Under the pieces are notes generated by a model. That model worked only from the letters and a program-made list of their open reading frames with translations. It was not told where the DNA came from and searched no databases. Below are positions 32,043 through 40,982 of a stretch of DNA of 64,000 bases, piece after piece. How positions within the stretch are numbered: position 1 is the stretch's first letter; every line of letters starts with the position of its first letter. Origin of the DNA: Cryobacterium levicorallinum (GTDB taxonomy: Bacteria; Actinomycetota; Actinomycetes; Actinomycetales; Microbacteriaceae); contig NZ_SOFE01000012.1 of NCBI RefSeq assembly GCF_004402405.1, positions 1 to 64,000 on the forward strand. The letters are read 5' to 3'. Made by a program: the position numbers and the translations under genes.

Positions 32043-32262
32043 AATGCTTCTCCTACCGGGACGGGTCACTGGGGCCCTGCTCCACGAGGACGAACGATTC
32101 TGTAGAAATCGCCGCGGTACCACCTCGCTTGCCGCCCAAAACCGCCGGGCGACCGCTTGTTCACAGGCTGTAACGGGCCCGACTCGTTCGGTTCTACTGA
32201 GCTGTCCACCCGAAGGTGGGCATCCGTTCTTCCGAAGACTTCCCGGTGATGGCCGGGTCACT
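32043..32262 (-). promoter_or_regulatory. Translational T-box riboswitch of ileS
   Basis: The minus strand carries the T-box core aggtggtaccgcgg (32125-32112), whose tggt bulge would pair with the ACCA end of uncharged tRNA. About 120 bases upstream a very short stem I (cccgg-ccatca-ccggg, 32257-32242) presents ATC, an isoleucine codon, in its terminal loop. A further hairpin cccacc-ttcg-ggtgg lies between. No terminator with a T run precedes the gene; instead the leader ends at the ileS ribosome-binding site (aggag). This is the architecture known from mycobacterial ileS T-boxes, which control translation. Confidence 0.93.
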
Positions 32263-32310
32263 GTCATCCACTTTTGATTGTACTGGAGTGGGACGGCGTT
32301 AGTGTTATAG

Positions 32311-32353
32311 GTCGGCCCATTCGCACGATGGGTCGGTTCAGTTGAGACCAACT
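32311..32353 (+). promoter_or_regulatory. Two inverted repeats upstream of the oligopeptide operon
   Basis: tcggcccat (32312) and atgggtcgg (32328) form a stem with two G-T pairs. agttg and caact (32340-32353) form a second, shorter one. They lie 25-65 bases before the binding-protein gene and could be operators or leader hairpins. No regulator is adjacent. Confidence 0.3.
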
Positions 32354-32378
32354 CGGCAATGGATGAAAGAGTTTGTGA

Positions 32379-34043
32379 ATGTCTGCTCCCCACCGCGTTT
32401 CCACGCGCACCGCTCGGTCATTCGGAGGGCTCGTCGGCCTGGTCACCGTCGGCCTGCTGGTCGCCGGCTGCACGCCGACCACCTCGAACGACCTCGTCGG
32501 CGAGCCGCAAAGCGGCGGCACCCTCACGTACGCCTCGGGCGATGCCGAACCGAGCTGCCTCGACCCGCACGTCGGGGGCAATTTTCCGCAGGGAATGATC
32601 AGCGCGCAGTACCTGGAGTCGCTGGTTTCGCGCGATTCCGCCGGCCAGATCATTCCGTGGCTGGCCGAGACCTGGACGCCGAGCGCCGATGGCCTGACCT
32701 GGGACTTCACTCTGCGCGATGACGTCACCTTCACCGACGGCACGGTCTTCGACGCCGCAGCCGTGCAGGCGAATGTCGCCCACCTGCAGGACCCCGAAAC
32801 GCTCTCCTCGACCGGTTACCTCGCCCTCGGCAAGGTCGCCAGCACTGAGGTTGTCTCCCCCACCGTGGTGCGTTTCACCCTGACCGAACCCGACAGCGCT
32901 CTGCTCGAGTCGCTGTCGCAGGTCTGGCTCGCGATGGAATCCCCCACCGCGCTCGAGCGCAGCCAGGACGAGAACTGTGCCACCCCGGTGGGCACCGGCC
33001 CGTTCCGTGTCGACAGCTGGGTCAAGCAGAACGCGATCACCCTCGTGCGCAATGATGACTATGTTTCCCCGCCGGCGGATGCCGACCACAGCGGTCCCGC
33101 CTACCTCGACAAGGTGATCTGGCGCTTCATTCCCGACTCGGCCTCCCGCTATGCCGCGCTGCAGTCCGGCGAGGTCGACGTGATCGACAACGCCCAGCCC
33201 GACACCATCGTGCAGGCCGAGCAGAGCGACTCGATCGAGCAGCTCGACTCGCCGCGCCCCGGCGCCTCCAACCGCATCGAACTGAACTCGGGTCAGGCAC
33301 CGTTCAACGATGTGCGCGTTCGTGAGGCGTTTATCCGCTCGGCCAACGTCGACGACGCGGTGTCGAGCCTGTTCCAGGGCACCGCCACTCGGTCGTACTC
33401 GGCGCTGTCGAGCGTTGAGGCCATGGGCGTGTCGAACGAAGCCCTGTTCAACTACGACCCGTCGGCCGCCGCGGAGCTGCTCGATGCGGCAGGCTGGCGT
33501 GAGACGGATACCGACGGCTACCGGGTCAAAGACGGCGTGCGACTCTCGGTGGAATTTCCGGTCAGCACCAACCAGTCCATTCCGGCCGAGCAGAGCGTGT
33601 TCGAACAGATCCAGGCCACGGCCAAGGAGACCGGTTTCGAAGTGAAGCTCGCCCCGATGGATCTCTCCAGCTGGTATGCCGCGCTCGCCACCAACGACTA
33701 CGACGCCGTGAGCGCGCCGTATACCAAGGTCGGCCCCGACGTGCTGCGCATCCTGTATCACTCCGATAGCATCGTGCCGGCCCCGAGCGGGTACTTCGCC
33801 AACCTCGCCCAGGTCAACGATCCCGAGATCGACGAACTGCTCACGACGGCGGCCCGAACCGCGGATGAAACAAAGCGCACGTCGCTCTACGCCGAAGCGC
33901 AGGACCGCATTCTGGCGGGCTTCTACATTCTGCCGCTCTACGACCAGCAGAACCACTACCTGCTGCGCAGCGACGTCGTTGGCCTGCGCACGCTGCCGAC
34001 CGTGGCCGTTCCCACGCTGTACGACGCGTGGCTGAACCGGTAG
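32379..34043 (+). CDS. Peptide ABC transporter substrate-binding lipoprotein
   Basis: 554 residues, solute-binding family 5 (DppA/OppA type). A signal peptide ends in the lipobox LLVAGC near residue 32, so the mature protein is anchored by a lipid-modified Cys. The domain shows [47 protein letters not shown] and the late [12 protein letters not shown], all family-like. The substrate is probably a peptide, but nickel or sugar binding cannot be excluded. The permease gene starts inside its last codons (16-base overlap), so the four transporter genes form one operon. Confidence 0.93.
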   Translation: MSAPHRVSTRTARSFGGLVGLVTVGLLVAGCTPTTSNDLVGEPQSGGTLTYASGDAEPSCLDPHVGGNFPQGMISAQYLESLVSRDSAGQIIPWLAETWTPSADGLTWDFTLRDDVTFTDGTVFDAAAVQANVAHLQDPETLSSTGYLALGKVASTEVVSPTVVRFTLTEPDSALLESLSQVWLAMESPTALERSQDENCATPVGTGPFRVDSWVKQNAITLVRNDDYVSPPADADHSGPAYLDKVIWRFIPDSASRYAALQSGEVDVIDNAQPDTIVQAEQSDSIEQLDSPRPGASNRIELNSGQAPFNDVRVREAFIRSANVDDAVSSLFQGTATRSYSALSSVEAMGVSNEALFNYDPSAAAELLDAAGWRETDTDGYRVKDGVRLSVEFPVSTNQSIPAEQSVFEQIQATAKETGFEVKLAPMDLSSWYAALATNDYDAVSAPYTKVGPDVLRILYHSDSIVPAPSGYFANLAQVNDPEIDELLTTAARTADETKRTSLYAEAQDRILAGFYILPLYDQQNHYLLRSDVVGLRTLPTVAVPTLYDAWLNR

Positions 34044-34996
34044 CGCCGACCGATCGCTCCGGGCCGCGGGCGCTCGGCCGACTCGGCGTGCGTCTGGGCG
34101 GAGCGGTCTTCGTGCTGTGGGCCGTGGCATCCGTCACTTTTTTTGCGGTGCGGTTGATTCCCGGCGACCCGGCTCAGGCTGTGCTCGGCGGCCCGGGGTC
34201 GCAGGCCTCCCCCGAAGCACTCGCTGCGGTCACCGCGGAGTACGGCTTCGACCAGCCCGTTTTCACGCAGTACCTGGTTCAGCTGGGACGCCTCGCGACC
34301 GGTGACCTCGGGCGTTCCTACGCCCTTAATATGGAGGTCGGTCCGCTCGTTCTGGCCCAACTCGGGGGCACCCTGCTGCTCGCCGTGCTCGCCCTCGGCC
34401 TGGCCTGGATGATTGCGCTGGCCCTGGCCACCTGGTCGACCCGCGGTGGTCGGGTCGCTGCCCGGGTGGGGTCGAGCCTCGAAATCGTCGCGGCGGCGAT
34501 GCCGCATTTCTGGCTCGCGACCTCACTGATCGTCGTGTTCAGCATCTGGCTCGGCGCACTGCCCCCGATCAGTACTGGCGGGGTGGCCGGACTGGTCTTA
34601 CCGGTGCTCACCCTGGCCATTCCGCTGGCCGGTTTTCTCGGGCAGATCATGCGTGAGTCCCTCATGATCGCCCTGGAGAGCCCGTTCGTGCTCTCGGCGC
34701 GGGCGCGTGGCGAGGGTGAGCGCGGCGTCCGCTGGATCCACGCACTGCGTCATGCCTCCCTGCCGGCGATCAGCCTCTCCGGCTGGGCCTTCGGCTCACT
34801 GATCAGTGGCGCGGTCGTCGTCGAGACCATTTTCGCCCGCCCCGGACTGGGCCGCACCCTGCTGAACGCGGTCACCCTGCGCGACGTTCCGGTGGTGATC
34901 GGCGTCGTCATGATCGTCGCCGTCGCCTATATCCTGATGACTTTGCTGACGGATGCCGTCAGTCGCCTGGTCGATCCCCGGCTGCGACTCTCGTGA
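34028..34996 (+). CDS. Peptide ABC transporter permease (DppB-type)
   Basis: 322 residues. The N-terminal helix region ends in VRLIPGDPAQAVLGG, the classic DppB N-terminus, followed by GLDQP-like YGFDQPVFTQYLVQLGRLATGDLG. The EAA loop for contact with the ATPase is around RARGEGERGVRWIHALRHASLPAISL, and VVETIFARPGLGRTLL follows. Five to six helices are evident. The start is GTG within the end of the binding-protein gene, and the stop overlaps the next permease start by four bases. Confidence 0.93.
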   Translation: MAEPVAPTDRSGPRALGRLGVRLGGAVFVLWAVASVTFFAVRLIPGDPAQAVLGGPGSQASPEALAAVTAEYGFDQPVFTQYLVQLGRLATGDLGRSYALNMEVGPLVLAQLGGTLLLAVLALGLAWMIALALATWSTRGGRVAARVGSSLEIVAAAMPHFWLATSLIVVFSIWLGALPPISTGGVAGLVLPVLTLAIPLAGFLGQIMRESLMIALESPFVLSARARGEGERGVRWIHALRHASLPAISLSGWAFGSLISGAVVVETIFARPGLGRTLLNAVTLRDVPVVIGVVMIVAVAYILMTLLTDAVSRLVDPRLRLS

Positions 34997-35853
34997 GCGA
35001 TCTCGAGGTACAGGCCGAACTCGCCGTGCGGTCCAGCCAGTCCTTTCGGCCACGACGTCTGGGAGTGGCCGAGGGCGTGGCCGGCTTGCTCGCCCTCCTG
35101 TTATTGATCGCGGCAGTGGCGCCGCAGTTTCTAGCCCCTGGCGATCCACTCGTCATCGACCCGCTGGCGGCGTTTTCGCCACCGACCTTCGCTCACGGTT
35201 TCGGCACCGACGAATCCGGCCGCGACATCTACACCCGGGTCGTGCACGGCACCCAGTACTCGCTCGTGATCGGTATCGCCGCGACCGCGATCGGTCTGGG
35301 GCTCGGCGTGATGCTCGGAACTCTGGCCGGAATGCTCGGACCCATCGTCGATTTCACCGTGAACCGGGTTCTCGAGGTATTGTTCGCGTTTCCGGGTCTG
35401 CTGCTGGCCCTGCTGTTCATTCTGGTGTTCGGCCCCGGCGTGGCGACGGCGACCATAGCGGTCGGGCTGTCCACCGCCCCGGGCTACGCCCGCATTATTC
35501 GCGCGCAGCTCATCGCCGTGCGCGGGGCCGCCTTCGTCGAGGCCGCGACCGTGCTCGGCCGCACCCGCTGGCAGATATTGGTGCGTCATATTCTGCCGAA
35601 TACGCTCGCGCCGTTGTTCGTGCTCGCCACCCTCGGAGTGGGCCAGGCGATCGTCTGGGCCGCAACACTGAGCTATCTCGGCCTCGGTGCCGAACCGCCG
35701 ACCGCAGAGTGGGGCGCGATGCTCTCGGCCGGACGTACTTACATCACCTCGGCCTGGTGGATGAGTTTCTTTCCCGGTCTGTTCATCGTGCTCACCGCCG
35801 TGACCGCCACCGTGCTCGGCCGCAGCATCGACCGTCGAATGCGGCACGCATGA
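34993..35853 (+). CDS. Peptide ABC transporter permease (DppC-type)
   Basis: 286 residues. The DppC signature is clear: the N-terminal helix, then HGFGTDESGRDIYTRVVHGTQYSLVIG, LEVLFAFPGLLLALL, and the EAA loop AAFVEAATVLGRTRWQILVRHILPN. LGLGAEPPTAEWGAML and a final FPGLFIVLTAV segment follow. It pairs with the preceding permease to form the channel. The start is GTG, overlapping the previous stop; the stop overlaps the ATPase gene start by four bases. Confidence 0.93.
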   Translation: MSDLEVQAELAVRSSQSFRPRRLGVAEGVAGLLALLLLIAAVAPQFLAPGDPLVIDPLAAFSPPTFAHGFGTDESGRDIYTRVVHGTQYSLVIGIAATAIGLGLGVMLGTLAGMLGPIVDFTVNRVLEVLFAFPGLLLALLFILVFGPGVATATIAVGLSTAPGYARIIRAQLIAVRGAAFVEAATVLGRTRWQILVRHILPNTLAPLFVLATLGVGQAIVWAATLSYLGLGAEPPTAEWGAMLSAGRTYITSAWWMSFFPGLFIVLTAVTATVLGRSIDRRMRHA

Positions 35854-37508
35854 GCGCCACCGCGGCGCTGACCGTGCACAACCTGCGTGTGGGCTTCGGC
35901 GCGACCGAGTCGGTCGTGAACGGAGTGTCGTTCGAGATAGCGCCGGGCGAGTGCCTCGCCATCGTCGGCGAATCCGGCTCGGGCAAGAGCGTGACCGCGC
36001 GCAGCCTGCTCGGACTCGCCGGCGGCAACGCCCGGGTGCAGGCCGACCGGCTCGACCTCGGCGGGCGCAGCGTGCTGGGGCTGACCGACCGGGCCTGGCA
36101 GTCTCGGCGCGGCAAGGACGTCGGCCTGGTGCTGCAGGATGCCCTGGTTTCGCTCGACCCGCTCCGGCCGATCGGGCGGGAGATCGCCGACTCGCTGCGG
36201 CTGCACACGACCCTCGGCGCCGCGGCTCGTGCCCGCCGGGTGGTCGAACTGCTCGATGCCGTCGGACTGCCCGACCCGGCTCAACAGGTACACAAACTGT
36301 CCGGGCAGCTTTCCGGCGGTGAACGCCAACGCGCCCTGATCGCGGCGGCGATCGCGCTGGGCCCGCCGCTGCTCATCGCCGACGAACCGACGACGGCGCT
36401 CGACGTGACCGTGCAGGCGCAGATTCTGGCGCTGCTCGAGCAGATCAAACTGAGCGGCACTGCCCTGCTCCTGATCAGCCACGACCTCGCGGTGGTGAGC
36501 CGCATCGCCGATCGGGTTGCGGTGATGCACAACGGCCGGTTCATTGAATCCGGCCAGACCGAACAGGTTTTGGGTTCCCCACAGCACGAGCAGACCCGCC
36601 GCATGGTCGCCGCGGTTCCGGCGGACAAGCCGCGCGGAAGCCGGCTGAGCCCGCTAGATTCCCCCGCCACCCAAACTGTTCCCCGCTCCCCGGCTCCGGC
36701 CCCGAACGCCACGGAGCAGGGCGAAATCGTGCTCGAGGCCATCGGCCTGACCAGGAGTTTTCGGCGTCCCGACGGCAGCCGGCAGCTCGCCGTCGACGAC
36801 GTCTCGTTCGCACTGCACCGGGGTAGCACCCTCGGCATCGTCGGTGAATCCGGCTCCGGAAAAACCACGACGGCTCGCCTGATGCTCGCACTGCTGAAAC
36901 CGGAACAGGGCGAAGTAGCGCTGTTTGGCCGGCCGTGGAGTTCGATCGCCGAGAAGGACCGGCGGGGACAACGACCCGGCATTGGGGCGATCTATCAGGA
37001 TGCCCTCGGCTCGTTCGATCCGCGCCGCAGCGTCGCCGAGATTCTCGCGGATGCCCTCGGTCCCGCGCTCACCAACTCACGGGGTTCGCGGCGGTCCCCG
37101 CAGAGCCTTGCCCGGCTCACGACTCTGCTGGACGAGGTCGAACTGGCCGGAACAGTACTGCCGCGGCGCCCGCTCGAACTTTCCGGCGGACAGCGCCAGC
37201 GTGTCGGTATCGCCAGAGCACTGGCCGGGCGTCCCGAAATCCTCATTTGCGACGAGCCCGTGTCCTCCCTCGACGTGAGCGTTCAGGCGCAGGTGCTCGA
37301 TCTCCTCGACGACGTGCAGCGGGAACGCGGACTCAGCCTGATCTTCATATCGCACGACCTCGGGGTCGTGCAGCACATCAGCGACGAGGTCGCCGTGATG
37401 CGCAGCGGGCGCATCGTGGAGAGTGGTCCTGCGGCGCGCGTATTCGCCGCACCGCAGCATCCGTATTCGGTGCAATTGCTCTCAGCTGTACCCCGACTAC
37501 TCGGGTAA
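35850..37508 (+). CDS. Peptide ABC transporter, two fused ATPase domains
   Basis: 552 residues with two complete nucleotide-binding domains, equivalent to DppD and DppF in one chain. The first has Walker A GESGSGKSVTAR near residue 38, signature LSGGERQRALIAAA and Walker B LLIADEPTTALD. The second has GESGSGKTTTAR near 333, LSGGQRQRVGIARAL and ILICDEPVSSLD. A proline-rich linker lies near 265-295. The frame is open about 300 codons upstream, but the ATG at 35850 overlapping the permease stop is the real start. It powers uptake by the preceding permeases. Confidence 0.94.
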   Translation: MSATAALTVHNLRVGFGATESVVNGVSFEIAPGECLAIVGESGSGKSVTARSLLGLAGGNARVQADRLDLGGRSVLGLTDRAWQSRRGKDVGLVLQDALVSLDPLRPIGREIADSLRLHTTLGAAARARRVVELLDAVGLPDPAQQVHKLSGQLSGGERQRALIAAAIALGPPLLIADEPTTALDVTVQAQILALLEQIKLSGTALLLISHDLAVVSRIADRVAVMHNGRFIESGQTEQVLGSPQHEQTRRMVAAVPADKPRGSRLSPLDSPATQTVPRSPAPAPNATEQGEIVLEAIGLTRSFRRPDGSRQLAVDDVSFALHRGSTLGIVGESGSGKTTTARLMLALLKPEQGEVALFGRPWSSIAEKDRRGQRPGIGAIYQDALGSFDPRRSVAEILADALGPALTNSRGSRRSPQSLARLTTLLDEVELAGTVLPRRPLELSGGQRQRVGIARALAGRPEILICDEPVSSLDVSVQAQVLDLLDDVQRERGLSLIFISHDLGVVQHISDEVAVMRSGRIVESGPAARVFAAPQHPYSVQLLSAVPRLLG

Positions 37509-37629
37509 ACACCTGCCGACGCGCCCTACCGCTCTGCCCGTTCGGGGAAAAAGAGCCGATCGGGTAGATTAGACGGGCAGACTTAGGCACCTCACCACCG
37601 ACACGGTGCCGCATACGAACCGGAGAGCT

Positions 37630-40239
37630 ATGACCACCGCCGATCGCGCCGCAGACAATCGAGTGCCAGAGAAACCAGCCCTCGAAGGGCTCGAAGCTAA
37701 ATGGGAGTCCCGCTGGGAGACCGACGGCACCTATCGCTTCGCCCGGGAGAACGCGACCCGCGAGACGATCTACTCGATCGACACTCCCCCGCCGACCGCC
37801 TCCGGCTCGCTGCACATCGGCCACGTGTTCTCGTACACCCACACAGATGTCGTCGCCCGCTTTCAGCGCATGCGCGGCAAGAACGTGTTCTACCCGATGG
37901 GCTGGGACGACAACGGCCTGCCCACCGAGCGTCGTGTGCAGAACTACTACGGTGTGCGCTGCGACCCATCGCTCGGCTACACCGACGACTTCGTTCCGCC
38001 GTTCGAGGGCGGCGATGGCAAAAGCGTCAAGGCCGCCGACCAGCTGCCGATCAGCCGCCGCAACTTCATCGAACTGTGCGAAACCCTCACCAAGGAAGAT
38101 GAGAAGCAGTTCGAAGCGCTGTGGCGCACCCTCGGCCTCTCTGTCGACTGGACCCAGACTTACCGCACCATCGGCCAGGAAGCCTTGTTCACCTCGCAGC
38201 TGGCTTTTCTCGGCAACGTCGAACGCGGCGAGGCATACCAGGCGATGGCACCGACCCTGTGGGACGTCACGTTCCGCACCGCGGTCGCCCAGGCCGAACT
38301 CGAAGACAAGGACATGCCGGCCGCGTACCACCGGGTGTCGTTCGCAAAGCCCGACGGCACCACGATAGAGATCGAAACGACCCGCCCCGAGCTGATGCCG
38401 GCCTGCGTGGCGCTGGTGGCGCATCCGGATGACGAACGGTACAAGCACCTGTTCGGCACCACGGTGACCACCCCCGTGTTCGGCGTTGAGGTTCCGGTGC
38501 TCGCCCACCACCTCGCCCAAAAGGACAAGGGCTCGGGAATCGCCATGATCTGCACCTTCGGCGACGTGACCGACGTCGTCTGGTGGCGGGAGCTCGATCT
38601 GCCCAACCGTGCAATCATGGGCTTCGACGGTCGCATCATGGCCGAAGTGCCAGAGGCGATCACCTCCGAAGCCGGTCGTGAAGCGTATGCGCAGCTCGCC
38701 GGCAAGACGGTGTTCGGTGCGAAAGCGGCCGTGGTCGAGCTGCTGAAAGCCAGCGGCGACCTGATCGGCGAACCCAAGCCCATCGTGCACGCGGTGAAGT
38801 TCTTCGAAAAAGGCGACAAGCCGCTCGAAATCGTCTCGACCCGCCAGTGGTATATCCGCAACGGTGCTCGCGACGAAAAGCTGCGCGCCCGCCTGCTCGA
38901 GCACGGCACCGAGCTGGCCTGGCACCCCGAATTCATGAAGGTGCGTTACGAGAACTGGGTCAACGGCCTCACCGGCGACTGGCTCGTCTCGCGTCAGCGC
39001 TTCTTCGGCGTGCCACTGCCGGTCTGGTATCCGCTCGACGCCGACGCCAACCCGGTCTTCGACCAGCCGATCGTCGCCACCCGCGACCTGCTGCCGGTTG
39101 ACCCCTCGTCGGATGCCGCCCCCGGCTACACCGAGAGCCAGCGCGGCCAGGCCAACGGTTTCGTCGGCGAGGTCGACGTGATGGACACCTGGGCGACCTC
39201 CTCGCTCACCCCGCAGCTCGCCGGCGGCTGGGAGCGGGACCTGGAGCTGTTCAACCTCGTCTTCCCGTACTCGCTGCGACCGCAGGGCCAGGACATCATT
39301 CGCACCTGGCTGTTCTCCACCCTGCTGCGCGCAGAGCAGCAGCACGGCAAGTCACCCTGGCAGCACGCCGCGCTCAGCGGCTTCATCGTCGACCCCGACC
39401 GTAAGAAAATGTCGAAGTCGAAGGGCAACGTGGTCACCCCGGCCGACATGCTCGAAAAGCATGGTTCCGATGCAGTGCGCTACTGGGCGGCATCCTCTCG
39501 CCTGGGCACCGATGCGGCCTTCGATCCGCAGAACCCGACGCAGATCAAGATCGGCCGTCGCCTCGCCATCAAGATTCTCAACGCGAGCAAATTCGTCTCC
39601 ATGTCGCAGGGCAGCATCGACGCCCCGGTGACCGAGCCGGTCGACCAGAGCATGCTCGCCGGCCTGACCGCCGTCGTCGCCCAGGCCACGACCGCGTTCG
39701 AGAACTATGACCACGCTCGGGCGCTGGAAACCACCGAGAGCTTCTTCTGGACTTTCTGCGACGACTACCTCGAACTGGTCAAGGAGCGCGCCTACGGCGA
39801 GCCCGGAACCGGTCAGGCTTCCGCTGTTGCTGCGCTGCGCACCGCGCTGGCCACCCTGCTGCGCTTGTTCGCACCGTTCGTGCCGTTCGCGACCGAAGAA
39901 GCTTGGTCCTGGTCGAATGAGGGTTCGGTGCACACCGCGCCGTGGCCCGTCGCGGCGGAGCTGCTCGGCAGCGATGAGGTTGCCACCGGCAACATCGCCC
40001 TGCTGGATTTGGCCAGTCGTGCGCTCACCGGCATCCGTCGGGCTAAAACGGATGCCAAGGCCTCCCAGAAGTCCGAGCTGGATTCCGCAGTGATCTGCGG
40101 TGCACCGGCCGAAATCGCGCTGCTTACCCTGGCCGCCGCCGATCTCAAAGCGGTCGGCCGAATTCAAGAATTAACCTTTGTCGACGGCAGTGAACTCGCC
40201 GTGACCGACATCGTTTTCGCCACCGTGTTGGAAAGTTAG
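37630..40239 (+). CDS. valS: Valine-tRNA ligase
   Basis: 869 residues, class Ia, charges tRNA-Val. The HIGH signature is SLHIGHVFSYTH near residue 63 and the KMSKS signature is KKMSKSKGNVV near 593. GWDDNGLPTERRVQNYYGV and the editing domain (ETTRPELMPACVALVAHP) are present. It lacks the long C-terminal coiled-coil arm of E. coli ValS and ends soon after the anticodon-binding domain. GGAGAG lies just before the chosen ATG; a GTG at 37606 is possible but has no ribosome-binding site. I see no T-box in front of it. Confidence 0.95.
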   Translation: MTTADRAADNRVPEKPALEGLEAKWESRWETDGTYRFARENATRETIYSIDTPPPTASGSLHIGHVFSYTHTDVVARFQRMRGKNVFYPMGWDDNGLPTERRVQNYYGVRCDPSLGYTDDFVPPFEGGDGKSVKAADQLPISRRNFIELCETLTKEDEKQFEALWRTLGLSVDWTQTYRTIGQEALFTSQLAFLGNVERGEAYQAMAPTLWDVTFRTAVAQAELEDKDMPAAYHRVSFAKPDGTTIEIETTRPELMPACVALVAHPDDERYKHLFGTTVTTPVFGVEVPVLAHHLAQKDKGSGIAMICTFGDVTDVVWWRELDLPNRAIMGFDGRIMAEVPEAITSEAGREAYAQLAGKTVFGAKAAVVELLKASGDLIGEPKPIVHAVKFFEKGDKPLEIVSTRQWYIRNGARDEKLRARLLEHGTELAWHPEFMKVRYENWVNGLTGDWLVSRQRFFGVPLPVWYPLDADANPVFDQPIVATRDLLPVDPSSDAAPGYTESQRGQANGFVGEVDVMDTWATSSLTPQLAGGWERDLELFNLVFPYSLRPQGQDIIRTWLFSTLLRAEQQHGKSPWQHAALSGFIVDPDRKKMSKSKGNVVTPADMLEKHGSDAVRYWAASSRLGTDAAFDPQNPTQIKIGRRLAIKILNASKFVSMSQGSIDAPVTEPVDQSMLAGLTAVVAQATTAFENYDHARALETTESFFWTFCDDYLELVKERAYGEPGTGQASAVAALRTALATLLRLFAPFVPFATEEAWSWSNEGSVHTAPWPVAAELLGSDEVATGNIALLDLASRALTGIRRAKTDAKASQKSELDSAVICGAPAEIALLTLAAADLKAVGRIQELTFVDGSELAVTDIVFATVLES

Positions 40240-40247
40240 GAAACCAG

Positions 40248-40694
40248 ATGTCAGTTACCGTACGCCCGCTGGGTGACAAAGATTTCTTCCCCTGGCTGGG
40301 CCTGTTTGAGGGTTACAGCGCGTTCTACGCGAGCGAGTTGACCGACCAGATCGCGCTGCAGGTCTGGAGCTGGATCATCGACGCGAACAACTCTCTCGAC
40401 GGTGCCGTCGCGGTCAATGACGCCGGCGACTTCGTCGGTTTCGCGCACTACCGCACCGTGCCGCGCACGCTCAGCGGCGATCATGCACTCTTTCTCGATG
40501 ACCTGTTCGTGGCCGAGGATTCCCGCGGCCAGGGCGTCGCAACGCAGCTGATGGATTTCACCAAGTCCTACGCGCGTGCGCGAAAGCTGGCCCAGGTGCA
40601 GCTGCTGACCGCCGCCGACAATGCCACCGCCCAGGTGCTCTATGACCAGGTCGGCACCCGCACGGACTGGGTCACCTACGAGATCGACGTCTAA
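40248..40694 (+). CDS. GNAT family N-acetyltransferase
   Basis: 148 residues with the GNAT fold. Motif A, which binds acetyl-CoA, is FVAEDSRGQGVATQLMDFTKSYAR near residue 88. The beta-bulge strand FLDDLF is before it and the C-terminal AQVLYDQVG, an acyltransferase landmark, follows. The acceptor substrate is unknown. It begins eight bases after the valS stop with AGGA as ribosome-binding site, so it is probably cotranscribed with valS. Confidence 0.9.
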   Translation: MSVTVRPLGDKDFFPWLGLFEGYSAFYASELTDQIALQVWSWIIDANNSLDGAVAVNDAGDFVGFAHYRTVPRTLSGDHALFLDDLFVAEDSRGQGVATQLMDFTKSYARARKLAQVQLLTAADNATAQVLYDQVGTRTDWVTYEIDV

Positions 40695-40697
40695 GTC

Positions 40698-40967
40698 ATG
40701 CAACTCGGCACTCGCTGGTCGCTCGGCGGCACCCTGCCCGCCGGCCTCCCCCACGTCGTGGAAATCGCCCTGCACACCGTGGAGGAGGACCTCGCTGCCC
40801 TCGCCGTGGACACCAGCACCTGGCGCTGGACACTGACCTGGCTGGAGTCCAAGCCGGTGATCGAGCTGGACGATGGCACCATCATTCGGTTCAACCCGGT
40901 CGATGACAGTGCCACCATCACGCAGCCGTCCACCAACACGGATGACGATGACGAGGAGTGGATCTAA
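40698..40967 (+). CDS. Small hypothetical protein after GNAT gene
   Basis: 89 residues, ending in a very acidic stretch (TNTDDDDEEWI). The body has a beta-rich look (LGTRWSLGGTLPAGL, VDTSTWRWTLTWLES, VIELDDGTIIRFNPV). Only three bases separate it from the GNAT stop, so translation is likely coupled. I recall similar unnamed proteins behind valS in Microbacteriaceae, but cannot assign a function. Confidence 0.7.
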   Translation: MQLGTRWSLGGTLPAGLPHVVEIALHTVEEDLAALAVDTSTWRWTLTWLESKPVIELDDGTIIRFNPVDDSATITQPSTNTDDDDEEWI

Positions 40968-40982
40968 CCCGTAACTCCTGGG

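Noticed and set aside
32043-32393. N-terminal extension of ileS
   Set aside because: The open frame passes through the T-box riboswitch, which must be untranslated leader.
32418-34130. 570-codon minus-strand frame opposite the peptide-binding lipoprotein
   Set aside because: The plus strand has a lipobox and family motifs; the antisense product is Arg/Gly/Val-rich noise.
34953-35849. Upstream extension of the fused ATPase gene
   Set aside because: This part overlaps the DppC permease in another frame and is Arg-rich; the ATPase protein starts at 35850 where homology begins.
37533-37580. Inverted repeat ctgcccgt ... acgggcag before valS as a T-box or terminator
   Set aside because: The arms are 30 bases apart, there is no T-box core and no T run; probably incidental or a weak terminator of the transporter operon.
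37378-39345. 655-codon minus-strand frame opposite valS
   Set aside because: Antisense to the valS catalytic domain; no motif.
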